From Novosphingobium mathurense (GTDB lineage: Bacteria; Pseudomonadota; Alphaproteobacteria; Sphingomonadales; Sphingomonadaceae): a DNA stretch of 64,000 nucleotides. Positions 8,941 to 17,392 of the stretch are shown here, piece after piece. The DNA is taken from the NCBI RefSeq assembly GCF_900168325.1, contig NZ_FVZE01000001.1, positions 186,001 to 250,000 of the forward strand, given 5' to 3'. Position 1 is the stretch's first letter. Each line of letters begins with the position of its first letter. Under the pieces are notes generated by a model, which ran no database searches, was not told where the DNA came from, and saw only the letters and a list, made by a program, of their open reading frames with translations. Made by a program: the position numbers and the translations under genes.

Positions 8941-10194
8941 TCAGTTCCGGGAAATCAGGAGGGGGCGCGCCGGCGCGTCGTCGTTCTGGTCGAAAGCGAC
9001 GGACTGCGGGGCGGAAAGGCCGGCGCCGGTCAGCGAACGCAAGCTGGCGGGGGCCTTCACGGTATTCTCAGGGGCCTTGCCGGGCTCCTGCTTGCACAGG
9101 GCGCGGACCCAGGCCAGTTCGCGCCTGGCGGCGGCGTCGGGATTGGCGTTCGCTTCTGCGGAGGCACGGCGACCGTACTTGTCGTAGGCGAGCATCTCGA
9201 CATTGCGGATGCCGGCTTTGCCAAGGCCGCCGCGCGCGTCAATCGCCATCATCTCGCTCATGCACATCTTGCCCGGCTCCACGCACATGTCGAGGATGGC
9301 GCCATAGAGGTCTGCATCGACCGAGGCATAGCGGGCGACCGGGTTCTTCTCGCTCGGCTTTTCGAGCTGGAGGTAAGTCGCGCGGTCGAGTGTGCCGGCA
9401 CTGTCCTTGCCCCCGGCCTTGACGCCGTCGGCCCACCTGGTGAAGTCCGCGCCGGTAACCGAGTGCGTGGCGAAGCGCATGTTCGAAAAGCCCGCGCCCG
9501 AGTAGTTGGCCGAGAGGCCGACGAAGTCGCCAGTCTCGTTCATCACCGCGTGCAGGCGCGTTTCCATACCCGGCATCGCGTAGATCTGGCCGGCCATGGC
9601 CGGAACGTAGAACGAGTTCATCACGCTCGACGAGGTGATCTTGAACTGTAGCGGGCGGTTGGTCGGCAGGACCAGTTCGTTGACGGTTGCGATGCCCTGC
9701 TGGGGGTAGATGAACAGCCATTTCCAGTCGAGCGCGACGACTTCGACTTCGAGCGGCTCGGCATCGTGCGCAACAGCTGTCTGCGCGTCGATGCGGCCGA
9801 TCGTGCGATAGGGGTCGAGCAGGTGGGTGGCCACCCAGGTCAGCGCGCCAAGGCAGATGATGATGAGCAGCGGCGCTGCCCAGATCACCAGCTCGAGCTG
9901 GGTAGAGTGATCCCAGTCCGGCTCGTAGGTCGCTTCCTTGTTCGACGCGCGGTACCGCCACGCGAAGAAGATCGTGAGCGCCATGACCGGAACGATGATC
10001 AGCAGCATCAGCACGGTCGAGATGACGACGAGGTCACCTTGCTGTTGCGCGACATCGCCGGCCGGGTCGAGCACGACCGAATTGCAGGCTGAAAGGGCGC
10101 CCGTCAGCGCCAGTGCGGCGGCGGTGCGGGCGACGGGGACTCGGGCCAGCGCGGACAGAAGGCGCGGCGATGGGGGAGACTCGGGAGAGCGCAT
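8941..10194 (-). CDS. cyoA: Cytochrome bo3 quinol oxidase subunit II (lipoprotein)
   Basis: Subunit II of the quinol oxidase, 417 residues. It has an N-terminal lipoprotein signal with lipobox LSAC (C37), two membrane helices (about 53-75 and 95-118), then a periplasmic cupredoxin-like domain. The CuA ligand pattern is not formed (the region reads [16 protein letters not shown]), as expected for a quinol oxidase. The C-terminus is about 100 residues longer than in E. coli CyoA and includes the COX-aromatic-like region. I chose the ATG at 10194; the in-frame extension upstream runs through the promoter region that holds an FNR-type box. Confidence 0.95.
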   Translation of the reverse strand: MRSPESPPSPRLLSALARVPVARTAAALALTGALSACNSVVLDPAGDVAQQQGDLVVISTVLMLLIIVPVMALTIFFAWRYRASNKEATYEPDWDHSTQLELVIWAAPLLIIICLGALTWVATHLLDPYRTIGRIDAQTAVAHDAEPLEVEVVALDWKWLFIYPQQGIATVNELVLPTNRPLQFKITSSSVMNSFYVPAMAGQIYAMPGMETRLHAVMNETGDFVGLSANYSGAGFSNMRFATHSVTGADFTRWADGVKAGGKDSAGTLDRATYLQLEKPSEKNPVARYASVDADLYGAILDMCVEPGKMCMSEMMAIDARGGLGKAGIRNVEMLAYDKYGRRASAEANANPDAAARRELAWVRALCKQEPGKAPENTVKAPASLRSLTGAGLSAPQSVAFDQNDDAPARPLLISRN

Positions 10195-10232
10195 GGCGCA
10201 GCGCCTAGGCCGATGCTGCGAATGCGAACATA

Positions 10233-10245
10233 GGACATTTTGTCC
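10233..10245. promoter_or_regulatory. Perfect inverted repeat in the cyoA core promoter
   Basis: GGACA-TTT-TGTCC is a perfect 5+5 dyad 39-51 bases upstream of the cyoA start. It falls between the FNR-type box and a possible minus-strand -10 element (TATGTT, 10232-10227), so a protein bound here would block RNA polymerase. No binding protein can be named from the sequence. Confidence 0.4.
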
Positions 10246-10252
10246 AATCCCC

Positions 10253-10266
10253 TTGATGGCGATCAA
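10253..10266. promoter_or_regulatory. FNR/FixK-type binding site upstream of cyoA
   Basis: TTGATGGCGATCAA matches the FNR/FixK consensus TTGAT-N4-ATCAA at every fixed base. Its centre (10259.5) is about 40 bases upstream of the transcription start that would follow a possible -10 TATGTT at 10232-10227 on the minus strand. That is the class II activator position of CRP/FNR proteins. It sits in the gap between cyoA and the divergent MHS transporter, so it could act on either gene; distance favours cyoA. Confidence 0.75.
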
Positions 10267-10385
10267 TGACGATAGGGCGCAAATGTGACGTCGGGCGCTG
10301 CGTGCGTCCCGCAAGTGATTCGTCCGTGAAAGGCGCTGGAACGCGGCGCCGGGCATGGACCAGAAACAAAGGCCGCGAGATCCAG

Positions 10386-11711
10386 ATGACCAGCACCCCC
10401 CAGACCGGCGAAGGAGTCCGCGAAGCCCTGGGCCTGCCTATCTTCAAGGAACATCACAAGCCCTCGCCGGGCGAAATCGCAATCGGCGTAATCATTGGCC
10501 GCACCTCGGAATTCTTCGACTTCTTTGTGTACGCCATCGCCTCGGTGCTGGTGTTTCCGCAGCTGTTCTTCCCCTTCGTCGATCCGCTGACCGGTACGCT
10601 CTATTCCTTCGCAATCTTCGCACTGGCCTTTATCGCGCGCCCGGTCGGTTCGCTCGTCTTCATGGCCATCGACCGAGCCTATGGCCGCGGCACCAAGCTG
10701 ACGATCGCGCTGTTCATGCTCGGCGGATCGACGGCGGCCATCGCCTTCCTGCCTTCCTATGCCGATGCCGGCACCACCTCGATCTGGCTGCTGGCGCTGC
10801 TGCGCCTGGGGCAGGGCTTCGCGCTGGGCGGCACGTGGGACGGCCTCGCTTCGCTGCTCGCGCTCAATGCGCCGGAGAACCGCCGCGGCTGGTACGCGAT
10901 GATCCCGCAGCTGGGGGCGCCGTTCGGCCTGATCGTGGCGAGCACGCTGTTTGCCTACATGATTGCCTCTTTGCCTGCCGCCGACTTCCTCGACTGGGGC
11001 TGGCGTTATCCGTTCTTCGTGGCTTTCGCCATCAACGTCGTCGCGCTCTTCGCGCGTCTGCGCATCGTGGTGACCGCCGAGTTCGAACACCTGTTCAACA
11101 GCCGCGACCTGCAGCCGGTCAGCGTGCTCGGCACGATCCGCAGCGAATGGCGTACCATCGTGATCGGCGCCTTCGCACCGCTCGCCAGCTTCGCGCTGTT
11201 CCACATGGTCTCGGTGTTCCCGCTGTCCTGGGTGTTCCTCTTTACCCGCGAAGCGCCGACGAGCTTCCTGCTCATCGAGGCGATGGCGGCAGCCTTCGGT
11301 GTCGTCGCGGTCATCGCTTCGGGCCGTCTGGCCGACAGGTTCGGTCGCCGCCGCCTTCTGGGCGCCTGCGCCGTGGGCATCGCTGTGTTCTCCGGTTTTG
11401 CGCCGCAGTTGCTCGATGCAGGCACGGCCGGTGAAATCGTGTTCATGGTGATCGGCTTTATCTTGCTGGGCCTTGCCTTCGGGCAGTCCTCAGGCGTCGT
11501 CGCCTCGGGCTTCGCAACCGAGCACCGCTATACCGGTTCGGCGCTGACCAGCGACCTTTCCTGGCTGTTCGGTGCAGGCTTCGCGCCGCTGGCCGCGCTG
11601 CTGCTGTCGGTCAACTTCGGCCTGATAGCCTCGGGCGGCTACCTGCTTTCGGGCGCGCTCGGCACGCTGCTGGCGCTCTGGTTCAACTCGGAGCTCGCAA
11701 GCCGCAATTGA
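10386..11711 (+). CDS. MFS transporter, metabolite:H+ symporter-like
   Basis: A 441-residue inner-membrane carrier with 12 predicted helices. The N-terminal part (GVIIGRTSEFFDFFVYAIAS) and the loop after helix 2 resemble the metabolite:proton symporter group of the major facilitator superfamily, which includes citrate, proline/betaine and shikimate carriers. A second MFS loop motif reads GRLADRFGRRRL near residue 320. The substrate cannot be deduced. The ATG at 10386 is preferred over an upstream in-frame start because the longer N-terminus (about 40 residues, basic) does not look like this family. It is divergent from cyoA and followed by an intrinsic terminator. Confidence 0.85.
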   Translation: MTSTPQTGEGVREALGLPIFKEHHKPSPGEIAIGVIIGRTSEFFDFFVYAIASVLVFPQLFFPFVDPLTGTLYSFAIFALAFIARPVGSLVFMAIDRAYGRGTKLTIALFMLGGSTAAIAFLPSYADAGTTSIWLLALLRLGQGFALGGTWDGLASLLALNAPENRRGWYAMIPQLGAPFGLIVASTLFAYMIASLPAADFLDWGWRYPFFVAFAINVVALFARLRIVVTAEFEHLFNSRDLQPVSVLGTIRSEWRTIVIGAFAPLASFALFHMVSVFPLSWVFLFTREAPTSFLLIEAMAAAFGVVAVIASGRLADRFGRRRLLGACAVGIAVFSGFAPQLLDAGTAGEIVFMVIGFILLGLAFGQSSGVVASGFATEHRYTGSALTSDLSWLFGAGFAPLAALLLSVNFGLIASGGYLLSGALGTLLALWFNSELASRN

Positions 11712-11737
11712 GGCACCTGCGAGACGGATGTCTTGAG

Positions 11738-11773
11738 AAGGCCGGGATGTGCATTGCGCGTCCCGGCCTTTTT
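11738..11773 (+). terminator. Intrinsic terminator after the MHS transporter
   Basis: Stem AAGGCCGGGA / TCCCGGCCTT with a 13-base loop, continuing into a five-T run. It lies 27 bases after the transporter stop and before the convergent cueR gene. Confidence 0.85.
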
Positions 11774-11795
11774 CCATCTTCTAGAGAGTAGGGGT

Positions 11796-12200
11796 TCAAT
11801 CCCGGTTTCCGGCGTCTCCGGCAAGGCCGCGCAGGATCGGGCAGTCGGGCCGCTCGTCGCCGTGGCACTGCTCCGACAGGTCACGCAGGGTTGCGCGCAT
11901 GGCTTCGAGGGCCGCGATCTTCTCGCCCAGTTCATCGATGTGGCGCAGGGCCATTTCCTTGACTTCGCTGCTGGCCCGCTCACGGTTGTCCCACAGGTCC
12001 AGCAGGGCCTCGATTTCGCTGAGCGAGAAGCCGAGGTCGCGCGCATTGGCGATGAAATGCAGGCGGTGGACGTCCTGCGCGTCGTAGTCGCGATAGCCGC
12101 TGTCGCGCCGCAAGGGCGGCGGGACAAGGCCGATCTTTTCGTAATGGCGGATCATGCGCTGTGACACGCCGCTCCTGCGCGATGCCTCGCCGATGTTCAC
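11796..12200 (-). CDS. cueR: CueR-type copper-responsive MerR family regulator
   Basis: A 134-residue MerR-type activator: winged HTH (residues 1-70, [20 protein letters not shown]), dimerisation helix, and a C-terminal metal loop with C112 and C120, the spacing of the Cu(I) ligands in E. coli CueR. It probably senses monovalent copper, silver or gold and activates copA. The start is a GTG that overlaps the copA stop (GTGA), so it is translated from the copA transcript and gives feedback on its own operon. Confidence 0.92.
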   Translation of the reverse strand: MNIGEASRRSGVSQRMIRHYEKIGLVPPPLRRDSGYRDYDAQDVHRLHFIANARDLGFSLSEIEALLDLWDNRERASSEVKEMALRHIDELGEKIAALEAMRATLRDLSEQCHGDERPDCPILRGLAGDAGNRD

Positions 12201-14545
12201 AGCGAGACCCGATTGAGGCGCAGGGCATTGCTGATGACGCTCACCGAGGAGAGCGACATCGCCGCGGCGGCGATGATCGGAGAGAGCAGGATGCCGAAGA
12301 AGGGATAGAGCAGCCCCGCGGCAATCGGTACACCGGCGGCATTGTAGAAGAAGGCGAAGAACAGGTTCTGGCGAATGTTCGCCATCGTCGCGCGGCTCAG
12401 GTGCCGGGCATGGACGATGCCTTTCAGGTCTCCCCGCAGGAGCGTAACCCCGGCGCTCTCGATGGCAACATCGGTGCCCGATCCCATCGCGATCCCTACG
12501 TCTGCCGCAGCGAGGGCAGGGGCATCGTTCACCCCGTCGCCCGCCATCGCAACGATCCGCCCTTCGGCCTTCAGCTTCGCGACGACCGCGCTCTTCTGGT
12601 CGGGCAGGACTTCCGCCTCCACATCCTCGATCCCGAGTTTGTGCGCGACGGCCTGCGCCGTCGTGCGATTGTCGCCGGTGAGCATGACGACACGGATGCC
12701 GTCCGCACGCAGCGACTTGAGCGCCTCGGGCGTGGTGGCCTTCACCGCATCGGCAATCGCGACGATTCCGGCGGCCTTGCCGTCGATGCCGACGAAAATC
12801 GCCGTCGCACCATCGCGGCGCAGGTCATCGGCCTCGACCTGCATCGGCCCGGTGGCAATTCCGTGTTCTTCCATGAATCGGGCGTTTCCAAGCACGACCT
12901 TGCGGCCTTCCACGGTGCCGAGCGCTCCCTTGCCGGTAGGCGAATCGAACTCGCTAACGTCAGGAAGGGTGATCGACCGTTCCTCCGCGGCGCGGACGAT
13001 CGCCGCGGCCAGGGGGTGTTCCGAAGCGCGCTCGACCGCGGCGGAGAGACGCAGCAGTTCGTTCTCGCTGCCGCCCTCGGCGGTGACGACCTTCACGACC
13101 GAGGGCTTGCCTTCTGTAAGCGTGCCGGTCTTGTCGACGACAAGCGTATCGACCTTCTCGAACTGTTCGAGAGCTTCGGCATTGCGGATCAGCACACCCA
13201 TCCCGGCGCCGCGCCCCACGCCGACCATGATCGACATCGGCGTTGCCAGACCCAGTGCGCACGGGCAAGCGATGATCAGCACCGACACGGCGGCGATCAG
13301 AGCATGGGAAAAGCGCGGTTCCGGGCCCCAGATCGCCCAGATCGCAAAGGCGGCCACGGCGACGGCGAGAACGGTGGGCACGAAGAGGCCGGCGACCCGG
13401 TCTGCCAGCCCCTGAATCGGCGCGCGCGAACGCTGCGCTTCGGCGACCATCTGGACGATGCGCGCCAGCATCGTGTCTCGCCCGACTTTTTCAGCACGCA
13501 CGATCAACGCACCGCTCTGGTTGATGGTGCCGCCGATGACGGTATCGCCAACGGTCTTCGTGACCGGCATGGATTCCCCGGTGATCATTGCTTCGTCGAG
13601 CGCCGAACGGCCGTCCTCGACCAGGGCGTCGACCGGAACCTTCTCGCCCGGACGCACGCGCAGCCTGTCGCCCGTGGCGATGTCCTCGATCGCGACTTCC
13701 GCCTCGCTGCCATCGTCCGCAATCCGGCGCGCGGTCCGCGGCGCCAATTCGAGCAGTGCCTTGATCGCGCCGGATGTGCGCTCACGTGCGCGCAGTTCGA
13801 GGACCTGTCCCAGCAGGACGAGGACGGTGATGACCGCCGCAGCCTCGAAATAGACCGGGACGGTGCCGTCGGCGTTGCGGAACGATGGCGGGAATGCGGA
13901 AGGGGCGAGCGCTGCGACCATGCTGTAGATCCACGCCACGCCGGTACCCATCGCGATCAGCGTGAACATGTTGAGGTTGCTTGATTTCACCGAGGCCCAA
14001 CCCCGCTCGAAGAAGGGCGCACCGGCCCAGACGACGACTGGCGTCGCCAGCACCAGCTGGATCCAGATCGAGGTGCGCATCGGCACGAGGTGGTGGATCG
14101 CCGGAAACAGGTGTCCGCCCATCTCCAGTACGAAGACCGGCAGGGCGAGGGTGAGGCCGATCCAGAACCGCCGCGTCATGTCGATCAGTTCGTGGTTCGG
14201 ACCGCTGTCGAGTGAAATCGTCTCGGGCTCCAGTGCCATGCCGCAGATCGGGCATGAGCCGGGATGGTCCTGCCGGATTTCCGGATGCATCGGGCACGTC
14301 CACACGGCGCCTTCGGGCACGTCCTCGGGCGGCGCGTCTGATGGGTTCAGGTAGCGCTCGGGATCGGCCTCGAACTTCTCCCGGCACCGCGCGCTGCAAA
14401 AGTAATGATCGCGCCCGTCATGCTCGCTGCGGTGCTTTGCCGTAGCGGGATCGACGGTCATGCCGCATACCGGATCGCGCACCGCTGCGTCGTCGTGCGC
14501 CGCGGCGTCGTGATGGTGATGGTGGCACTGCCCATGCTGCGTCAT
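12197..14545 (-). CDS. copA: Copper-exporting P1B-type ATPase
   Basis: An inner-membrane ATPase (782 residues) that pumps Cu(I) out of the cytoplasm. Order of parts: His-rich start (CHHHHH), a YHS-type domain (DPVCGM near 25, [11 protein letters not shown]), a heavy-metal-binding domain with WTCPMHPEI and CPICGM, eight membrane helices, actuator motif TGES, transport motif CPC in the sixth helix, phosphorylation site DKTGT, SEHPL and the hinge [10 protein letters not shown]. The usual N-terminal GMTCxxC HMA domain is absent and the two other metal-binding domains take its place. I chose the ATG at 14545 because GGAG precedes it by about eight bases. Confidence 0.95.
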   Translation of the reverse strand: MTQHGQCHHHHHDAAAHDDAAVRDPVCGMTVDPATAKHRSEHDGRDHYFCSARCREKFEADPERYLNPSDAPPEDVPEGAVWTCPMHPEIRQDHPGSCPICGMALEPETISLDSGPNHELIDMTRRFWIGLTLALPVFVLEMGGHLFPAIHHLVPMRTSIWIQLVLATPVVVWAGAPFFERGWASVKSSNLNMFTLIAMGTGVAWIYSMVAALAPSAFPPSFRNADGTVPVYFEAAAVITVLVLLGQVLELRARERTSGAIKALLELAPRTARRIADDGSEAEVAIEDIATGDRLRVRPGEKVPVDALVEDGRSALDEAMITGESMPVTKTVGDTVIGGTINQSGALIVRAEKVGRDTMLARIVQMVAEAQRSRAPIQGLADRVAGLFVPTVLAVAVAAFAIWAIWGPEPRFSHALIAAVSVLIIACPCALGLATPMSIMVGVGRGAGMGVLIRNAEALEQFEKVDTLVVDKTGTLTEGKPSVVKVVTAEGGSENELLRLSAAVERASEHPLAAAIVRAAEERSITLPDVSEFDSPTGKGALGTVEGRKVVLGNARFMEEHGIATGPMQVEADDLRRDGATAIFVGIDGKAAGIVAIADAVKATTPEALKSLRADGIRVVMLTGDNRTTAQAVAHKLGIEDVEAEVLPDQKSAVVAKLKAEGRIVAMAGDGVNDAPALAAADVGIAMGSGTDVAIESAGVTLLRGDLKGIVHARHLSRATMANIRQNLFFAFFYNAAGVPIAAGLLYPFFGILLSPIIAAAAMSLSSVSVISNALRLNRVSL

Positions 14546-14582
14546 TGTTCGTCTCCAGAAGTGACGCAGCATGGAATGGACC

Positions 14583-14603
14583 CTGACACGATGTCAGAGT
14601 CAA
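14583..14603 (-). promoter_or_regulatory. MerR-family operator and -35 element of copA
   Basis: On the minus strand TTGACT (14603-14598) is followed at once by the perfect dyad CTGACA-TCG-TGTCAG (14597-14583). A dyad filling the spacer just after the -35 box is the layout of CueR/MerR promoters, where the protein untwists an overlong spacer. The -10 element is not clear. It lies 38-58 bases upstream of copA. Confidence 0.7.
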
Positions 14604-14716
14604 GTGCAGTGAACTCGGTCGTTGCTCCGCCGCCCGATCTCGCGCGAAGGAACCTTACTAAGCGTCGCCGCAGCAGTTGCGCGACACGCTGGCAGCTGCC
14701 TCAAATCCTGCGGCAA

Positions 14717-16018
14717 TCAGCGCGCCGGAAGCACCACCGCGCGGCATTCGCCAAAGCCGATCGGGACGTATCCCTCGGCATTCGCCGTTGCACGCAAGGT
14801 GACTTCGTCGCCATCTTCCAGGAAAGTGCGCGTCTCGCCGGTGGGCAGGGTGATCGGCTCCTTGCCGCCGCTGGTAAGCTCAAGCAGGCTGCCGAAGCCG
14901 TCGCGGGTCGGCGCGGAGATGGTGCCGGTTCCCAGCAGGTCGCCCGGTTGCAGGTTGCAGCCGTTCGATGCGTGGTGGGTGACGATCTGCTGCACGGTCC
15001 AATACATGTTGCTGGCCGGACCGTGGCTGAGACGGAAGGGCTCCATGCCGGCCTCGCGCATTTTTGCGCTGCACAGGAAAACCTCGAGTGTCACGGCAAG
15101 CGCGCCATGCGCGCGATCTTTGCCGTCCGTGAGATAGTCGAGCGGGGCAGGGTCGCCCTCGGGGCGCGGAGGCTGGGCCATGCGGAAGGGCGCCATGGCC
15201 TCGGGCGTCACGACCCACGGCGATATCGTCGAATGGAAGTTCTTCGCAAGAAAGGGGCCGAGCGGCTGGTATTCCCATGCCTGGAAATCGCGTGCCGACC
15301 AATCGTTCAGCAGGCAGAATCCCGCGATATGGTTCGCCGCTTCGGCCATCGCGATCGGTGTGCCCAGATCATTGCCCTGACCGATCCAGACGCCCAGTTC
15401 CAGTTCGTAGTCGAGCCGCACGCTGGGGCCGAAGACGGGTGTATCGGCCTCAGGTGGCTTGCGCTGGCCGCTGGGGCGCACGAGCGGCACACCCGACGCG
15501 CGGATCGAGGATGCGCGGCCATGGTAGCCGATGGGCACGTACTTGTAGTTGGGCAGCAGCGGATTGTCGGGGCGGAACTGGCGTCCGACGTTGTTGGCGT
15601 GGTGAATGCCGACATAGAAGTCGGTGTAGTCGCCGATCCGTGCGGGCAGGTGCAGCGTGCATGTATTGGCTGGATGAAGGTGCGGCTCGACGGCGCTGCG
15701 CTTGTCGCTCTCGGTGAGTAGCTGGCTCAGGCGAACGCGCAAGGCTCTCCGGTCGCTTTCGGGCAGGGCCATCAGCGCGTTCAGGCTGTCCGAGCCTGTG
15801 GTGCCCGAGGTTGCATCGGGGAGCAGGCCGGCCGTGGCGCAGGCTGACAGGTCGAGGATCATGTCGCCGATCGCCACGCCGATGCGCGCAGCCTTGCCCG
15901 CCGGAGAGAATACACCGAACGGGAGGTTCTGGACCGGGAAGTCGCGATGCCCTTTGGCGCTTTCAACCCAGCTTGCGAGGGCCGGATCGTGCGTCGCGTC
16001 GGTCTGCCAGAAAGTCAT
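14717..16018 (-). CDS. fahA: Fumarylacetoacetase
   Basis: Catalyses the last step of tyrosine and homogentisate breakdown, fumarylacetoacetate to fumarate plus acetoacetate. It has 433 residues with an N-terminal SH3-like domain and a C-terminal FAH fold. The active-site segment DYTDFYVGIHHANNVG carries D133 and H140 with the D126-H133 spacing of the mouse enzyme, and LDYELELGVWIG carries the metal-binding glutamates. I chose the MTFWQTD start at 16018; the upstream extension has no family resemblance. It is divergent from an Lrp/AsnC-type gene that probably controls it. No hmgA or hpd gene is nearby. Confidence 0.95.
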   Translation of the reverse strand: MTFWQTDATHDPALASWVESAKGHRDFPVQNLPFGVFSPAGKAARIGVAIGDMILDLSACATAGLLPDATSGTTGSDSLNALMALPESDRRALRVRLSQLLTESDKRSAVEPHLHPANTCTLHLPARIGDYTDFYVGIHHANNVGRQFRPDNPLLPNYKYVPIGYHGRASSIRASGVPLVRPSGQRKPPEADTPVFGPSVRLDYELELGVWIGQGNDLGTPIAMAEAANHIAGFCLLNDWSARDFQAWEYQPLGPFLAKNFHSTISPWVVTPEAMAPFRMAQPPRPEGDPAPLDYLTDGKDRAHGALAVTLEVFLCSAKMREAGMEPFRLSHGPASNMYWTVQQIVTHHASNGCNLQPGDLLGTGTISAPTRDGFGSLLELTSGGKEPITLPTGETRTFLEDGDEVTLRATANAEGYVPIGFGECRAVVLPAR

Positions 16019-16178
16019 GTCTCGCTTATCCCTGTTTGCGGGCGAAAGCTGTGTGCCGCCCATGCCATTCGAACGCGGGCCCGGCTGCGTCGTTCCGACG
16101 CGCGAGGCAGCTATTTCCTACCATTCTTGCAGATAGGCTGCGAATTTGCCGTTCAAACTTGGCGTTGCGGTCATGCGA

Positions 16179-16228
16179 TTTGACGCATAACTTCAGATTT
16201 ATCCGATTATCTGAGAGAATACGTCAAA
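16179..16228. promoter_or_regulatory. 50-base nested palindrome at the Lrp/AsnC gene start
   Basis: Outer arms TTTGACG (16179-16185) and CGTCAAA (16222-16228) and inner arms TCAGAT (16193-16198) and ATCTGA (16209-16214) share exactly the same centre, 16203.5. The outer right arm touches the ATG at 16229. Lrp/AsnC proteins bind extended dyads as higher oligomers and often repress themselves, so this is a good autoregulatory operator that could also act on fahA. Confidence 0.7.
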
Positions 16229-16699
16229 ATGGATGCGCTGGACCGTAAGATTGTAGCGGAATTGCAGAAGGATGGCGCACTCAGCCATCCCGAGCTGGCG
16301 CTAAGGGTCGGCAGTACGGCACCGTCCTGCTGGCGGCGGGTCAAACAACTTGAGGAGGTCGGCGTTCTTCGCGGTGTGGTAAGGCTCGCCGATCCCAAGC
16401 TGCTCGGGCAGACGGTCAAGGTGATCTGCCAGGTGCGCATGCATAGTCACACCAATGAAAACGTGGCCGAGTTCGAAGCGCTGATGCGCGGGCATCCGCA
16501 GGTCACGGAATGCTATTCTATGTCGGGGGAATGGGACTATCTGCTCCACGTCGTTGCCGAGGACGTGGAGGAATACGAGAAGTTTCTGGCGCACACGCTG
16601 CTGAAGCACCCTGCCGTGGGCGCGGCATCGTCCCATTTTGCGCTCCGCACGGTGAAGTACGAAACGGCGCTGCCGATCAAGGGTACCGGTAAGGGATAG
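16229..16699 (+). CDS. Lrp/AsnC family transcriptional regulator
   Basis: A 156-residue regulator with an N-terminal HTH (residues 1-50, LDRKIVAELQKDGALSHPEL then SCWRRVKQLEEVGV) and a C-terminal RAM/AsnC ligand-binding domain (about 65-145) with the typical segment GEWDYLLHVVAEDVEEYEKF. Members sense amino acids and form octamers. Its position divergent to fahA suggests a link to aromatic amino acid catabolism; the ligand is not evident. A large palindrome abuts the start codon. Confidence 0.9.
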   Translation: MDALDRKIVAELQKDGALSHPELALRVGSTAPSCWRRVKQLEEVGVLRGVVRLADPKLLGQTVKVICQVRMHSHTNENVAEFEALMRGHPQVTECYSMSGEWDYLLHVVAEDVEEYEKFLAHTLLKHPAVGAASSHFALRTVKYETALPIKGTGKG

Positions 16700-16711
16700 G
16701 CAACTCGCGGC

Positions 16712-17326
16712 TCAGCTGTTGATCGGCGAAATTCCGTCCAGGCCAAGGCGGGACAGGAGTACGTCGACAAATCCCTGTATCTCCACTTTGGTCGGAGGAT
16801 TGGGCCTGATGATCGCATCCGAACGGAAGCCGACGATGGCAGTGTGAACCAGTCGCGAAAGATCGCGCGCATCGTCTTCATCGAAGCGGGTGGCGAAGTA
16901 TTCCTTCATGTGTGCTAGCAGACGCGCTGGGCCGCGCGCATAGAATGCCTCGACGATTTCGGGAAAGCGCCCGCCTTCGGTCAGGATCAGGCCGAAGAGG
17001 CGACGCGAATTCTCGTCCATGAGCTTTTCGAGCAGCGTGACGCAGAGCTTGCTCAAGTTGGCAGTGCTGAAGCGGTTGTCCTTCAGGGCTTCTTCCATTT
17101 CTCGGCCGAAGCAATCGACGCGATGGTCGATGACCGCGATGAAAAGGTCTTCTTTCGATGCGAAGTGAGACCACAGCGTCGTCTTAGATCCGCCAAGCTC
17201 ATCGGCTACAGCTGACATGCTGGTTGCCGCGTAACCGTGCTCCAGGAAAGAATGCGTGGCGATCGCTACGATCTCCGCGCGCTTTCTCGCCTTGTTGAGT
17301 TCCCGTTTGCCAAGTTTCTCTGTCAT
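16712..17326 (-). CDS. TetR/AcrR family repressor of the adjacent efflux operon
   Basis: A 204-residue protein with an N-terminal TetR HTH (about residues 12-60: RAEIVAIATHSFLEHGYAATSM, then KTTLWSHFASKEDLF) and an AefR-like C-terminal helical domain whose ligand is unknown. It is divergent from the nodT-emrA-emrB operon, and a 16-base palindrome lies four bases upstream of its start, so it probably represses itself and the pump. Confidence 0.9.
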   Translation of the reverse strand: MTEKLGKRELNKARKRAEIVAIATHSFLEHGYAATSMSAVADELGGSKTTLWSHFASKEDLFIAVIDHRVDCFGREMEEALKDNRFSTANLSKLCVTLLEKLMDENSRRLFGLILTEGGRFPEIVEAFYARGPARLLAHMKEYFATRFDEDDARDLSRLVHTAIVGFRSDAIIRPNPPTKVEIQGFVDVLLSRLGLDGISPINS

Positions 17327-17329
17327 GTC

Positions 17330-17345
17330 TGTACTGTGCAGTACA
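17330..17345. promoter_or_regulatory. TetR-type operator between the repressor and the efflux operon
   Basis: TGTACTG-TG-CAGTACA is a perfect 7+7 dyad in the 66-base gap between the TetR gene and nodT. A good -35 box TTGACA (17354-17359) follows it. A weaker half-match (GTGTAC, GAGTAC) surrounds the nodT ATG. Confidence 0.7.
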
Positions 17346-17392
17346 CTTTCCAGTTGACACTGACAAGGAGGGGCACAATAAAAAGTGTACGC

